Shown here: piece by piece, positions 6,675 through 13,827 of the stretch
How positions within the stretch are numbered: the stretch's first letter is position 1
Layout of the letters: each line of letters starts with the position of its first letter
Assembly (NCBI GenBank): GCA_021296435.1
Contig: JAGWAK010000048.1
Span: 1-13,827, forward strand
Length of the DNA stretch: 13,827 bases
Source of the DNA: Acidimicrobiia bacterium
GTDB taxonomy: Bacteria > Actinomycetota > Acidimicrobiia > Acidimicrobiales > CATQHL01
Direction of reading: 5' to 3'
The notes under the pieces: model-generated
What the model was told of the DNA's origin: nothing
What the model saw: only the letters and a program-made list of their open reading frames with translations
Database searches by the model: none
Made by a program: the position numbers and the translations under genes

Positions 6675-7547
6675 ATGACAGCCGACGGGGCGTTCAACGC
6701 CTGGTTCTCCCTGATGACGACCGTCTCGGTGCTGCTGCTGGTGTCGCTGGGGTTGGCGGTCGTGTTCGGGCTGCGACGGGTGATCAATCTTGCCCACGGC
6801 GAGTTCATCATGTTCGGGGCGTTCGCCACACTCACCGCCACCCGCGCCGGCATCGGGCTCTGGGTCGCCATGCTGATTGCGATCGCGGTCACCGCCGCAT
6901 TCGGGCTCGTCGTCGAACTGGCGATGATTCGCCACCTCTATGAACGCCCCGCAGACACGATGCTGGCCACCTGGGGACTCTCGCTGATACTCGTCCAGGT
7001 CGCCGCCAACATCTACGGCTCGGTGACCGAGGGAATCCCCACCCCGCTCGGCAGCTTCGGCGTGGGCGACTACTCCATGTCGACCTACAACCTGATGCTC
7101 ATCGGCGTGGCCTGGACGCTGGCGACGGTCACCTGGCTGCTGATGCGCCGTACCCGGCACGGACTGCTGACCCGGGCCGCCGCGCAGAACCCGGTTATGG
7201 CCGCCGGGCTCGGCGTGAACACCCGGCGGGTGGCCACATGGACCTTCGCCTACGGGGCCGGACTGGCGGGCGCCGCGGGCGCGGTGCTGGCGCCCGTGGT
7301 CGGGGTGATCCCCACGATGGGCCAGCTGTACGTGGCCCGCTCGTTCATGGCGGTGATCGTGGGAGGACCTGCCTTCCTGGCCGGCACCATCGGCGCCAGC
7401 ACCGTGCTGGGCACCGTCGAGAATCTGGTGAGCCGCGGCTACACGCCGGTCATCGGCCAAGCCATGCTGCTGGTGGCCGCCATCGTGATCCTGCGGTTCC
7501 TGCCCCAGGGCCTCACCGGGCTGCGGCAGCGAGGCGGGCTGGTATGA
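6675..7547 (+). CDS. HAAT-type ABC transporter permease, LivH/UrtB-like
   Basis: One of the two membrane subunits forming the translocation path of the importer. It has 290 residues, the usual LivH length. The sequence is mostly hydrophobic helices: VLLLVSLGLAVVFGL, then RRVINLAHGEFIMFGAF (the family's conserved first-loop motif, residues about 34-50), several more membrane segments, an EAA-like cytoplasmic region (RRTRHGLLTRAAAQNPVMAAGLGVNTRRV) that contacts the ATPase, and the ending LRFLPQGLTGLRQRGG. The ATG at 6675 has only a distant GAGG (6660-6663), implying weak or coupled initiation. Its TGA overlaps the next gene's ATG (ATGA at 7544-7547), indicating translational coupling. Nothing unusual in the protein itself. 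Confidence 0.92.
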   Translation: MTADGAFNAWFSLMTTVSVLLLVSLGLAVVFGLRRVINLAHGEFIMFGAFATLTATRAGIGLWVAMLIAIAVTAAFGLVVELAMIRHLYERPADTMLATWGLSLILVQVAANIYGSVTEGIPTPLGSFGVGDYSMSTYNLMLIGVAWTLATVTWLLMRRTRHGLLTRAAAQNPVMAAGLGVNTRRVATWTFAYGAGLAGAAGAVLAPVVGVIPTMGQLYVARSFMAVIVGGPAFLAGTIGASTVLGTVENLVSRGYTPVIGQAMLLVAAIVILRFLPQGLTGLRQRGGLV

Positions 7548-9604
7548 GGACGCCGGCGGCAGGCACCGAGCGAGCGGCGTCGGTTGCCGGGGCCCCGGGC
7601 CAAGGTGACCGACGGCCGGGCTCGGGCAGTGCCAGGCTGCGTGCCCGCATTTCGACATCGCGGGCAGGTCTGTCGGACCTGGTGGTCGCCGCGATCGCCG
7701 GCGGGCTGCTGTTGCTGGCCGGCAATCTGGTGGCCGAGTTCACCGCGTTCGAGTGGACCCTGTGGGCCATCGAAGTGATCCTGGCGCTGTCGCTCGTGTT
7801 GGTGTGGGGCTACTGCGGGATCTTCAGCTTCGGCCAGGCGGCCGTCTACGGCATCGGTGGCTACGCGTACGGCGTCTTCGCGCTCAACGTGGCAGAACGC
7901 ACCGGCGAGACCCTCTCGGCGCTCGTCGTGGCGGCCGTGGCCGGGGCGGTCTTCGCCGCCGCCCTCGGCTACTTCATGTTCTACGGCAACCTCTCCAACA
8001 TCTATGTGGCGATCGTGACCCTGGCCACGGCGCTCGTCGTGTTCGCCATCGTCAACAGCACCGCCGGCTCTGCCTACCGCATCGGCGACGCTGTCCTCGG
8101 GGGCTACAACGGCATGACCCGCATCCCGCGCATCACCTACCGGCTGCCGGGGGGCGACCCGACGACCCTGACGCGTGTCCAGTTCTTCGCCGTGTGTACC
8201 GGTGTGGCCCTGGCCCTGGCGCTGGCGCTTCGCTCCGCCGGACGGCGACCGTTCGGGCGGATCGCCGTCGCCGTGCGTGAGAACGAGACCCGCAGCAGCC
8301 TGCTGGGTTACGACGTGCGCCGCCACAAGCTGCTGGTCTTCACCCTCGGCGGCGCCATCGCCGGTCTGGCCGGGGGGTTCTACGCCGCCTGGGGGCGGTT
8401 CATGAGCCCGACGGTGTTCTCGCTGAAGCCGGCGGCTCTCGTTGTGATCTGGGTGCTGGTGGGCGGGCGGTTCTCCGTCAGCGGTGCCTTCGTGGGGGTC
8501 CTCGTCGTGGAAGGGCTCTCATCGTGGCTGGGTGGCCCCAGCGGTGACCGCGCGTCCCTCCTGGTGGGCGCCCTGCTGATCGGCATCGTGCTGGGACTGC
8601 GCGGGGGCGTGGTGCCGACCCTGGGCCGCCTGTGGCGGGAGGGCGTTCGCCCGTCTCTCGCCGGCGCGGCGATCCGCGGCGACCCCGCCGGCAGCGACCC
8701 GTCATCCCCGCGGGTGCCGGAATCCGGCCCGCGGCACGACCGGCCCCCATCCACCCCCGCGAGCACGCACCCCGGCGGCGAAGCCGAGGTCTGGTTGGGA
8801 GCAGGGGCCGGCGACGAGGCTGGCAAGACCATTGAGGACGGCGACGGCGCTCCGGGAGCGTTGCTGGAGGTGCACGGGGTGTCCAAGCGCTTCGGCGGTG
8901 TCACCGCCCTCGACGACGTCACCCTGGCGTTCGTTCCACGGCAGCCCTCCTGCATCATCGGACCCAACGGCGCCGGCAAGAGCACCCTCTTCGGGGTGCT
9001 GACCGGCTACCACGGCGTAACGGCCGGAACCATCCTGTTGAACGGTGAGGACATCACGCGCCTCGGACCGCACCGGCGCGCCCGGCTGGGTCTGGGCATC
9101 AAGATGCAGGTGCCCAGCGTCTACGACGCCCTGGCGGCGCAGGAGAACCTCTGGTTGGCCGCCTACGCCGCGAGCGGTGACCGGGACGCGGCGCAGAGGT
9201 GGGCCGCCCGGATCCTGGCCCGGTTGGGGCTCTGTGAGGTGGCCGATCTGGCCGTGGGCGCGCTCGCCCACGGCCAGCGGCAGTGGCTGGAGATCGGCAT
9301 GGCGCTCGCCACCAACCCCTCGGTGATCCTCCTGGACGAACCGACCGCCGGCATGACCCGGGACGAGACCGAGCGCACCGAGCGGCTCATCGCACAGTTG
9401 GCCCGCCACGCCACCGTCGTGGTGGTCGAACACGACATGGAGTTCGTGCGCCGGCTCGACGCACCTATCAGCGTGCTGCACATGGGCGGGCTGTTCACGC
9501 AGGGGACCTTCGAGGAACTGAGTCGCGATGAGAGGGTGCTCAACATCTACCTGGGCCGCGGCGCCGACGGACCCACCGGGCGAACCGATGCTGACGCTGG
9601 CTGA
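7544..9604 (+). CDS. Single-chain ABC transporter permease-ATPase fusion (LivM/UrtC-like + LivG/UrtD-like)
   Basis: One 686-residue polypeptide carries the second permease and the first ATPase of the importer. After a disordered Arg/Gly-rich 40-residue start come LivM-type membrane segments with GYCGIFSFGQAAVYGIGGYA (FSFGQ at 94-98) and a cytoplasmic EAA-like region (AVRENETRSSLLGYDVRRHKL). A Pro/Gly/Arg-rich linker spans roughly 360-438. The ATPase begins at LLEVHGVSKRFGGVTAL (440): Walker A GPNGAGKST (473-481), signature LAHGQ (574-578), Walker B VILLDEPT (594-601), H-loop His630. HGQRQWLEIGMAL and DEPTAGMT are characteristic of UrtD-type ATPases. There is no stop or frame change in the linker. 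Start overlaps the permease stop by ATGA; the end overlaps the next gene by 17 bases. Fusions of these two subunits occur in some bacteria; the linker here contains a palindromic element described separately. Confidence 0.93.
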   Translation: MRTPAAGTERAASVAGAPGQGDRRPGSGSARLRARISTSRAGLSDLVVAAIAGGLLLLAGNLVAEFTAFEWTLWAIEVILALSLVLVWGYCGIFSFGQAAVYGIGGYAYGVFALNVAERTGETLSALVVAAVAGAVFAAALGYFMFYGNLSNIYVAIVTLATALVVFAIVNSTAGSAYRIGDAVLGGYNGMTRIPRITYRLPGGDPTTLTRVQFFAVCTGVALALALALRSAGRRPFGRIAVAVRENETRSSLLGYDVRRHKLLVFTLGGAIAGLAGGFYAAWGRFMSPTVFSLKPAALVVIWVLVGGRFSVSGAFVGVLVVEGLSSWLGGPSGDRASLLVGALLIGIVLGLRGGVVPTLGRLWREGVRPSLAGAAIRGDPAGSDPSSPRVPESGPRHDRPPSTPASTHPGGEAEVWLGAGAGDEAGKTIEDGDGAPGALLEVHGVSKRFGGVTALDDVTLAFVPRQPSCIIGPNGAGKSTLFGVLTGYHGVTAGTILLNGEDITRLGPHRRARLGLGIKMQVPSVYDALAAQENLWLAAYAASGDRDAAQRWAARILARLGLCEVADLAVGALAHGQRQWLEIGMALATNPSVILLDEPTAGMTRDETERTERLIAQLARHATVVVVEHDMEFVRRLDAPISVLHMGGLFTQGTFEELSRDERVLNIYLGRGADGPTGRTDADAG
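8701..8734. repeat. Palindromic element in the permease-ATPase linker, resembling a dispersed extragenic repeat
   Basis: CCGCGGG (8708-8714) pairs with CCCGCGG (8728-8734), and CCGG (8717-8720) pairs with CCGG (8724-8727) around an AAT loop, with a 2-base bulge: 11 base pairs in all. The flanks read GTCATCCCCGCG at the start and GGAATCC in the second half. From memory this resembles the widespread bacterial intergenic palindrome beginning GTCATTCCCGCG and ending GGGAATCC (about 20 of 25 positions). In another plus-strand frame it reads VIPAGAGI, a peptide commonly produced by such repeats. It lies exactly in the non-conserved linker. Confidence 0.5.
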
Positions 9605-10292
9605 GGTGAGGGCCGGCTACGGCTCGACGCGGGTGCTCCACGCGGTGACCCTGGAGGTGACCGCCGGCGAATGCACGGCCGTGCTGGGACGCAACGGCGT
9701 GGGCAAGTCCACTCTGCTGCGCTGCATCGCCGGGCTGGTCCCGCTGAACAGCGGTCGCATCACGCTCGACGGCCGCGACGTCTCGTCGTTGCCGGCTTTC
9801 CGGCGGGCACGGCTGGGGGTGAGCCACGTGCCCCAGGGCCGGGGCATTTTCGCCGGCCTCACCGTGCAGGAGAACCTGCGCGTCGGACCCGCGGCCCAGC
9901 GGCCCGCCGCCGCGGCCGCCACCGCCGAACGCCTGCTGGAGGAGTTCCCCACGCTCGGCGCCATGGCAAACAGCAAGGGGGGCAGCCTCAGCGGCGGCCA
10001 GCAGCAACTCCTGGCACTGGCGCGGGCGCTCGCCACTCAACCCCGGCTGCTGCTACTGGACGAGCCCTCCGAAGGCATCCAACCCTCGATCCTGGACGAG
10101 ATCGCCGCCGTGCTTGCGCGCATCCGCGCCGAGCGGCACATCGCCCTGGTGCTGGTGGAGCAGAACCTGGACTTCGCGGCCCGGCTGGCCGAGCGGGCGC
10201 ATGTCATGGTGAAGGGCGAACTTGTGGCAACCGTCGACACCGCCGAACTGGCCGCCGACCGCGACCAGCAGCGCCACTACATGGCCATCTGA
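9588..10292 (+). CDS. HAAT-type ABC transporter ATP-binding protein, LivF/UrtE-like
   Basis: The second cytoplasmic ATPase of the importer; it would pair with the ATPase half of the fusion upstream. It has 234 residues, standard for LivF. Motifs: Walker A GRNGVGKST (34-42), Q-loop VPQGRGIFAGLTVQENL (from 81), signature LSGGQQQ (134-140), Walker B LLLLDEP (154-160), then SEGIQPSI, which is typical of UrtE rather than LivF. At the H-switch position it has VEQN (Gln192) in place of His, as is usual in LivF-type proteins. The start MLTLAEV at 9588 overlaps the fusion gene by 17 bases; an earlier in-frame ATG at 9528 would add 20 residues unlike the family. The ribosome-binding site is weak (GGGCG), consistent with coupling to upstream translation. 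Confidence 0.93.
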   Translation: MLTLAEVRAGYGSTRVLHAVTLEVTAGECTAVLGRNGVGKSTLLRCIAGLVPLNSGRITLDGRDVSSLPAFRRARLGVSHVPQGRGIFAGLTVQENLRVGPAAQRPAAAAATAERLLEEFPTLGAMANSKGGSLSGGQQQLLALARALATQPRLLLLDEPSEGIQPSILDEIAAVLARIRAERHIALVLVEQNLDFAARLAERAHVMVKGELVATVDTAELAADRDQQRHYMAI

Positions 10293-10301
10293 GGAGAGCG
10301 A

Positions 10302-10318
10302 GCCGCTCTGACAGCGGC
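10302..10318 (+). promoter_or_regulatory. Small stem-loop between the UrtE-like gene and the CoA ligase
   Basis: GCCGCT (10302-10307) and AGCGGC (10313-10318) form a 6-bp stem with a 5-base loop in the 57-base gap. It begins 9 bases after the ATPase stop and is followed at 10335-10340 by AAGGAG, a strong ribosome-binding site for the ATG at 10350. It may mark a processing or attenuation point between transport and catabolic genes; there is no T-run. Confidence 0.3.
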
Positions 10319-10349
10319 CCAGGATTTCGGACACAAGGAGAACCGGCGC

Positions 10350-11971
10350 ATGAACCCATCCCACGCCGCGGGTGAGACCACCCCGGCGCTCCTCAGCGAC
10401 ACGATCAACGGCAACCTCACCGCCACCGCGCACGCCCATCCCGATGCCGAGGCACTCGTGTCGTGCCACCAGGGGGTGCGATACAGCTACAGCGAGTTCC
10501 TCGAGGCCGTCGGCGAGGTGGCCCGGGGGCTGATGGCGCTGGGGGTCCAGCAGGGTGACCGGGTAGGCATCTGGAGCCCGAACCGGGCCGAGTGGGTGCT
10601 GGTGCAGTACGCCACGGCGGCCATCGGAGCCATCTTGGTGAACATCAACCCGGCCTACCGCACCGCGGAGTTGGAGTACGCGCTCGGCCAGTCGGGCGTG
10701 TCATTGCTGGTGTCGGCCCGCACGCACGCCACCTCGGACTACGAGGCCCTCTACGGGGCTGTAGCCGACCGGGTCCCCACCCGGCGGGTGATCTGGCTGG
10801 ACGACGCCCAACTGGGCCCAGGCGACTGGTCCGAGCTGTTGGAGCGGGCAGGCAGCGTCGGCGCCGACCGGTTGGCCGACCGCGCCGCCGGCCTCAGCGC
10901 CGACGACTCGATCAACATCCAGTACACCAGCGGCACGACCGGCTTCCCGAAGGGCGCCACGCTGACCCACCGCAACATCCTGAACAACGGGTTCTTCGTC
11001 GGCGAGCGCTGCCGCTACTCCCCCGCCGACCGCGTCTGCATCCCCGTGCCGTTCTACCACTGCTTCGGCATGGTGCTGGGCAACCTGGCCTGCACGACTC
11101 ACGGCGCCTGCATGGTCATCCCGGGGCCTGCGAGGCCGAGCGCTGCACCAGCCTCTACGGGGTGCCGACGATGTTCATCGCCCTTCTGGGACACGAAGAC
11201 TTCGCCGGCTACGACCTGTCGAGTCTGCGCACTGGGATCATGGCCGGATCACCGTGCCCGGTGGAGGTCATGAAGCGGGTCGTCAGCGACATGCACATGA
11301 GCGAGGTAACGATCTGTTACGGCATGACCGAGACCTCCCCGGTGTCCACCCAGAGCACCCACGACGACTCCATCGAGTCCCGGGTCTCCACGGTCGGCCG
11401 CGTGCATCCTCACGTGGAGATCCAGGTCATCGACCCGGCCACGCAGGAATGCATCCCGCGCGGCAACCCCGGCGAGTTGCTGACCCGCGGCTACTCGGTG
11501 ATGCAGGGCTACTGGAACGACCCGGAACGCACCGCCGAAGCCATCGACGGCGACGGCTGGATGCACACCGGCGACCTAGCCACCATGGACGCCGAGGGCT
11601 ACGTCAACATCGTCGGACGCATCAAGGACCTGGTCATCCGCGGTGGCGAGAACATCTACCCCCGCGAGGTGGAGGAGTTCCTCTACACCCATCCCAACAT
11701 CGCCGACGTGTCGGTGGTGGGCATCCCCGACGAGCGCTACGGCGAGGAGTTGATGGCCTGGGTGAAGCTGCGCCACGAGACGGCGACCACCGCCGAGGAC
11801 ATCAGGGAGTTCTGCAGAGGACGGATCGCCCACTACAAGATCCCCCGATACATCAAGTTCACCGGTGACTTCCCCATGACCGTGACCGGAAAGATCCAGA
11901 AGTTCCGGATGCGAGAGATCGCCATCGAGGAACTGGGCCTGCACGACGAGGCCACCATCGAACACGCCTGA
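10350..11971 (+). pseudogene. AMP-forming acyl-CoA synthetase (FadD/ACSF2-like), broken by an internal frame-changing deletion
   Basis: The enzyme would activate a carboxylic acid to acyl-AMP and then acyl-CoA. Translation starts at ATG 10350, 9 bases after AAGGAG. In frame 3 it reads normally through the P-loop YTSGTTGFPKG (192-202) and PFYHCFGMVLGNLAC to GACMVIPG at about 11126. From there the protein continues in frame 2 with ACEAERCTSLYGVPTMF, GSPCPVEVMKRV, YGMTETSPVS, HTGDLATMDAEGY, GRIKDLVIRGGENIYPRE and TVTGKIQKFRMRE (catalytic Lys codon at 11891), ending at TGA 11971. Family members normally have about a dozen residues (a PxFDxxxTLxAV-like stretch) between VIPG and the ERCTSLYG motif; these are absent. 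So the lesion looks like a deletion of about 34-37 nt, not one lost base. All catalytic motifs survive, but in two frames. The total span of 1622 nt is not a multiple of three. Reading through in frame 3 gives only a truncated 307-residue product without the C-terminal domain. Confidence 0.87.
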
Positions 11972-11977
11972 AGGAGG
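11971..11977 (+). promoter_or_regulatory. Strong ribosome-binding site of the acyl-CoA dehydrogenase
   Basis: AAGGAGG overlaps the last base of the ligase stop codon (TGA 11969-11971) and lies four bases before the ATG at 11982. This near-consensus site would let the dehydrogenase be translated well even though the ligase frame is broken upstream. Confidence 0.75.
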
Positions 11978-11981
11978 CACG

Positions 11982-13127
11982 ATGCAGTTCACACCCGAGC
12001 AGGAGGAGTTCCGGGCGGTGGTCCGCGATTTCGCCCTGCAGCGCATCGCACCGAACGCCGAGACCTGGGACCGCGAGCACACCTTCCCGGTCGATGTGGT
12101 CCTCGAAATGGGCCACCTGGGCCTGTTCGGGCTGGTCTTCCCCGAGCGCTGGGGTGGGACCGACGCCGGGATGACCACGCTGTGCCTGGCCATCGAGGAG
12201 ATCGGGCGGGTGGACCAATCGCTCGGCGTCACCGTGGAGGTGGGCACCCTCGGAGCCGAGCCACTCAATCGCTACGGCACCGAGGCCCAGAAGGAGCGCT
12301 GGCTGCCCGACCTGGTGGCGGGGCGGGCGCTGTCGGGGTTCGGACTGACCGAGCCCGGGGGCGGCTCGGACGCGTTCGCCACCGAGACACGCGCCGAGTT
12401 CCGCGACGGCCCCGGCGGCGGAGAGTGGGTGCTCAACGGGGCGAAAGCGTTCATCACCAACTCCGGCACGCCCATCACGAGCCTCGTCACCCTCACCGCC
12501 CGGACCGGACCCGAGGAGATCTCGGCGGTCATCGTGCCGTCGGGCGCACCCGGCTTCACCGTGGAACCGCCGTACCGGAAGTTGGGCTGGCATGCCTCGG
12601 ACACCCACGGCCTGACCCTCGACGAGTGCGCCGTGCCTGCCGACCACCTGCTCGGCGAGCAGCGGGGCCAGGGGGTGCACCAGTTCCTGCGGACCCTCGA
12701 CGCCGGGCGTATCGCCTTCGCCGCCCTCGCCGTCGGACTCATCGCCGGGTGCCTCGGCGAGTGCCTCGCCTACGCCTCCGAACGCAACGCCTTCGGACGG
12801 CCCATCGGCGCCAATCAGGGCATCGCCTTCAAGTGCGCCGACATGGCGGTGGCCCTAGAGACGTCGCGGCTGGTGACCTACGAGGCTGCACGCCTTTACG
12901 ACGAGGGCAAGCCCTACCGGCGGGCAGCGGCTATCGCCAAACTGGCGGCCAGCGAGGCGGCCGTGGCCACCGCCCGTGAGGCCACCCAGGTCTTCGGCGG
13001 CTACGGGTTCATGGACGAGAGCCCCGTGAGCCGCTTCTACCGTGATGCCAAGATCCTGGAGATCGGCGAGGGCACCAGCGAGATCCAACGCCTCGTCATA
13101 AGCCGGGAGTGCGGCCTGCCCGTCTGA
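11982..13127 (+). CDS. Acyl-CoA dehydrogenase
   Basis: FAD-dependent enzyme that makes the alpha-beta double bond of acyl-CoA, the first oxidative step of beta-oxidation; it acts in the cytoplasm and passes electrons to electron-transfer flavoprotein. It has 381 residues, the typical length. The N-terminal helical domain (FTPEQEEFRAVVRDFA) is followed by GFGLTEPGGGSDAFATET (119-136) and WVLNGAKAFITNSG (149-162), both FAD/substrate-binding motifs, and the C-terminal domain with RNAFGRPIGANQGIAFKCAD (268-287), QVFGGYGF (336-343) and IGEGTSEIQR (361-370). The catalytic base is Glu363 in the GEGTSEIQ motif, as in short/medium-chain enzymes. It is intact, sits between two acyl-CoA synthetase genes, and probably shares the importer's transcript. 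Substrate chain length or branching cannot be fixed from this sequence. Confidence 0.95.
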   Translation: MQFTPEQEEFRAVVRDFALQRIAPNAETWDREHTFPVDVVLEMGHLGLFGLVFPERWGGTDAGMTTLCLAIEEIGRVDQSLGVTVEVGTLGAEPLNRYGTEAQKERWLPDLVAGRALSGFGLTEPGGGSDAFATETRAEFRDGPGGGEWVLNGAKAFITNSGTPITSLVTLTARTGPEEISAVIVPSGAPGFTVEPPYRKLGWHASDTHGLTLDECAVPADHLLGEQRGQGVHQFLRTLDAGRIAFAALAVGLIAGCLGECLAYASERNAFGRPIGANQGIAFKCADMAVALETSRLVTYEAARLYDEGKPYRRAAAIAKLAASEAAVATAREATQVFGGYGFMDESPVSRFYRDAKILEIGEGTSEIQRLVISRECGLPV

Positions 13128-13266
13128 TCGACCGACAACCCAGCATTGCGCGAGGGCGGGGGTCGGGGCGCCGGGCTGCGACGACTCTTCGCCTCGCACC
13201 GAGGAGCAGAGCGGCACCCCAACGGACAGGTTGCCGTACCGCCAATCCGGACACAGGATGGAAACC

Positions 13267-13827
13267 ATGCCAACACGTGCCGAGTACGAGGAGCTGCGGC
13301 GGAGCTTCCGCCTCGAGGTCCCCGACCACTTCAACTACGTCCGCGATGTGCTTTACGACCGGGCGCACGCGCATCCCCACGATCTGGCGCTGGTGGCGGT
13401 GGAACCCGACGGCCTGACGGCGCGGCGCTTCGACTTCGCCGCGATCGCGGCCCGGGTCACCGCAACCGCCGCCGTGCTGGCGAGCCTCGGCGTGACCACC
13501 GGCGACCGGGTCTTCCTGATGCTGCCGCGCATCGTGCAGTGGTACGACGTGCTGCTGGGCTGCCTGCATCTCGGTGCCGTGCCGATGCCGGCCACAATGC
13601 AGTTGAGCGCGCGCGACGTGACCTACAGGGTGAACGTGGACGACGCCACGACGGTGGTGACCGACACGGTCGGAATGGCCGCGGTCGGCGCGGCACTGCC
13701 CGAATGTCCCGGGGTGTCGCGGCGTGTGCTCGTAGGCGGCGCCGCCGCGGGTTGGACCAACCTCGACGTCGAGGTCGCCGGCGCACCGACCTCGACGCCC
13801 GTCCACGCCACGGCCGCGGCCGCCCCG
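13267..13827 (+). CDS. ACSM-like (medium-chain type) acyl-CoA synthetase, N-terminal part, runs off the window
   Basis: A second AMP-forming synthetase, open for 187 codons to the window end. From ATG 13267 (AGGA at 13255-13258) it reads MPTRAEYEELRRSFRLEVPDHFNYVRDVL, then RRFDFAAIAARVTATAAVLASLGVTTGDRVFLMLPRIVQWYDVLLGCLHLGAVPMPATMQLSARDVTYRV. The order F-x-[IV]-P-x-[HY]-F-N-Y-x-x-D-V, GDRVxxMLPR, LGCxxxGAVxMPxTxQL and DxxYR matches acyl-CoA synthetases of the ACSM/medium-chain group, clearly different from the FadD/ACSF2-like gene upstream. The catalytic motifs (P-loop, A5, A8) lie beyond the window, so activity cannot be judged. An in-frame ATG at 13258 would add three residues but leaves no room for a ribosome-binding site. 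The 139-base gap before it shows no clear promoter or terminator. Confidence 0.87.
   Translation, partial: MPTRAEYEELRRSFRLEVPDHFNYVRDVLYDRAHAHPHDLALVAVEPDGLTARRFDFAAIAARVTATAAVLASLGVTTGDRVFLMLPRIVQWYDVLLGCLHLGAVPMPATMQLSARDVTYRVNVDDATTVVTDTVGMAAVGAALPECPGVSRRVLVGGAAAGWTNLDVEVAGAPTSTPVHATAAAAP

Noticed and set aside
6480..7658. 392-codon minus-strand open frame opposite the permease
   Set aside because: It lies antisense to the LivH-like gene, is full of His/Gly/Gln runs typical of shadow frames, and lacks a coherent fold or ribosome-binding site.

Overview
The window is very GC-rich, with strong G/C preference at third codon positions, Shine-Dalgarno starts and densely packed genes. Together with RCC1-type repeat proteins, a proline/alanine/glutamate-rich lipoprotein linker, and a cluster of a HAAT-type ABC importer with acyl-CoA genes, this suggests an actinobacterium, plausibly an uncultured Acidimicrobiia. 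That placement is inference: there is no rRNA or marker gene here.

Layout. (1) Positions 1-370, minus strand: the N-terminal part of a polyphosphate kinase 2 gene, interrupted by an in-frame amber codon. (2) Positions 531-3301, plus strand: a secreted protein with twelve RCC1-like repeats followed by an M6-like zinc metalloprotease, broken into two frames inside repeat 8. (3) Positions 3383-4924, minus strand, convergent with (2): an acyl-CoA carboxylase beta (carboxyltransferase) subunit, whose ribosome-binding site and start codon are tandemly duplicated. (4) Positions 5122-10292, plus strand: a complete importer of the hydrophobic-amino-acid/amide/urea (HAAT) class, made of a substrate-binding lipoprotein, a LivH/UrtB-type permease, a single-chain fusion of LivM/UrtC-type permease and LivG/UrtD-type ATPase, and a LivF/UrtE-type ATPase. 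(5) Positions 10350-13827, plus strand: an acyl-CoA synthetase broken by a frame-changing deletion, an intact acyl-CoA dehydrogenase, and the start of a second, ACSM-type acyl-CoA synthetase that runs off the window.

How it may work together. The importer would bring in a small organic substrate, the ligases would activate it to a CoA thioester, the dehydrogenase would begin beta-oxidation, and the divergent carboxylase subunit could handle a short or branched acyl-CoA product. The ATPase motifs resemble UrtD/UrtE and the binding protein resembles the FmdD/AmiC short-chain amide/urea group, but no amidase or urease lies nearby, so the true substrate is open.

Most notable: three genes are disrupted in 13.8 kb. 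In the two frame-changed genes the evidence points to deletions of about 16 and about 34-37 nt rather than single-base errors. The permease-ATPase fusion carries, in its linker, a strong hairpin resembling a dispersed palindromic repeat. I found no tRNA, rRNA, CRISPR array, transposase or phage gene. No gene-free stretch exceeds 300 bases; the longest, about 197 bases (4925-5121), contains a cluster of palindromes.
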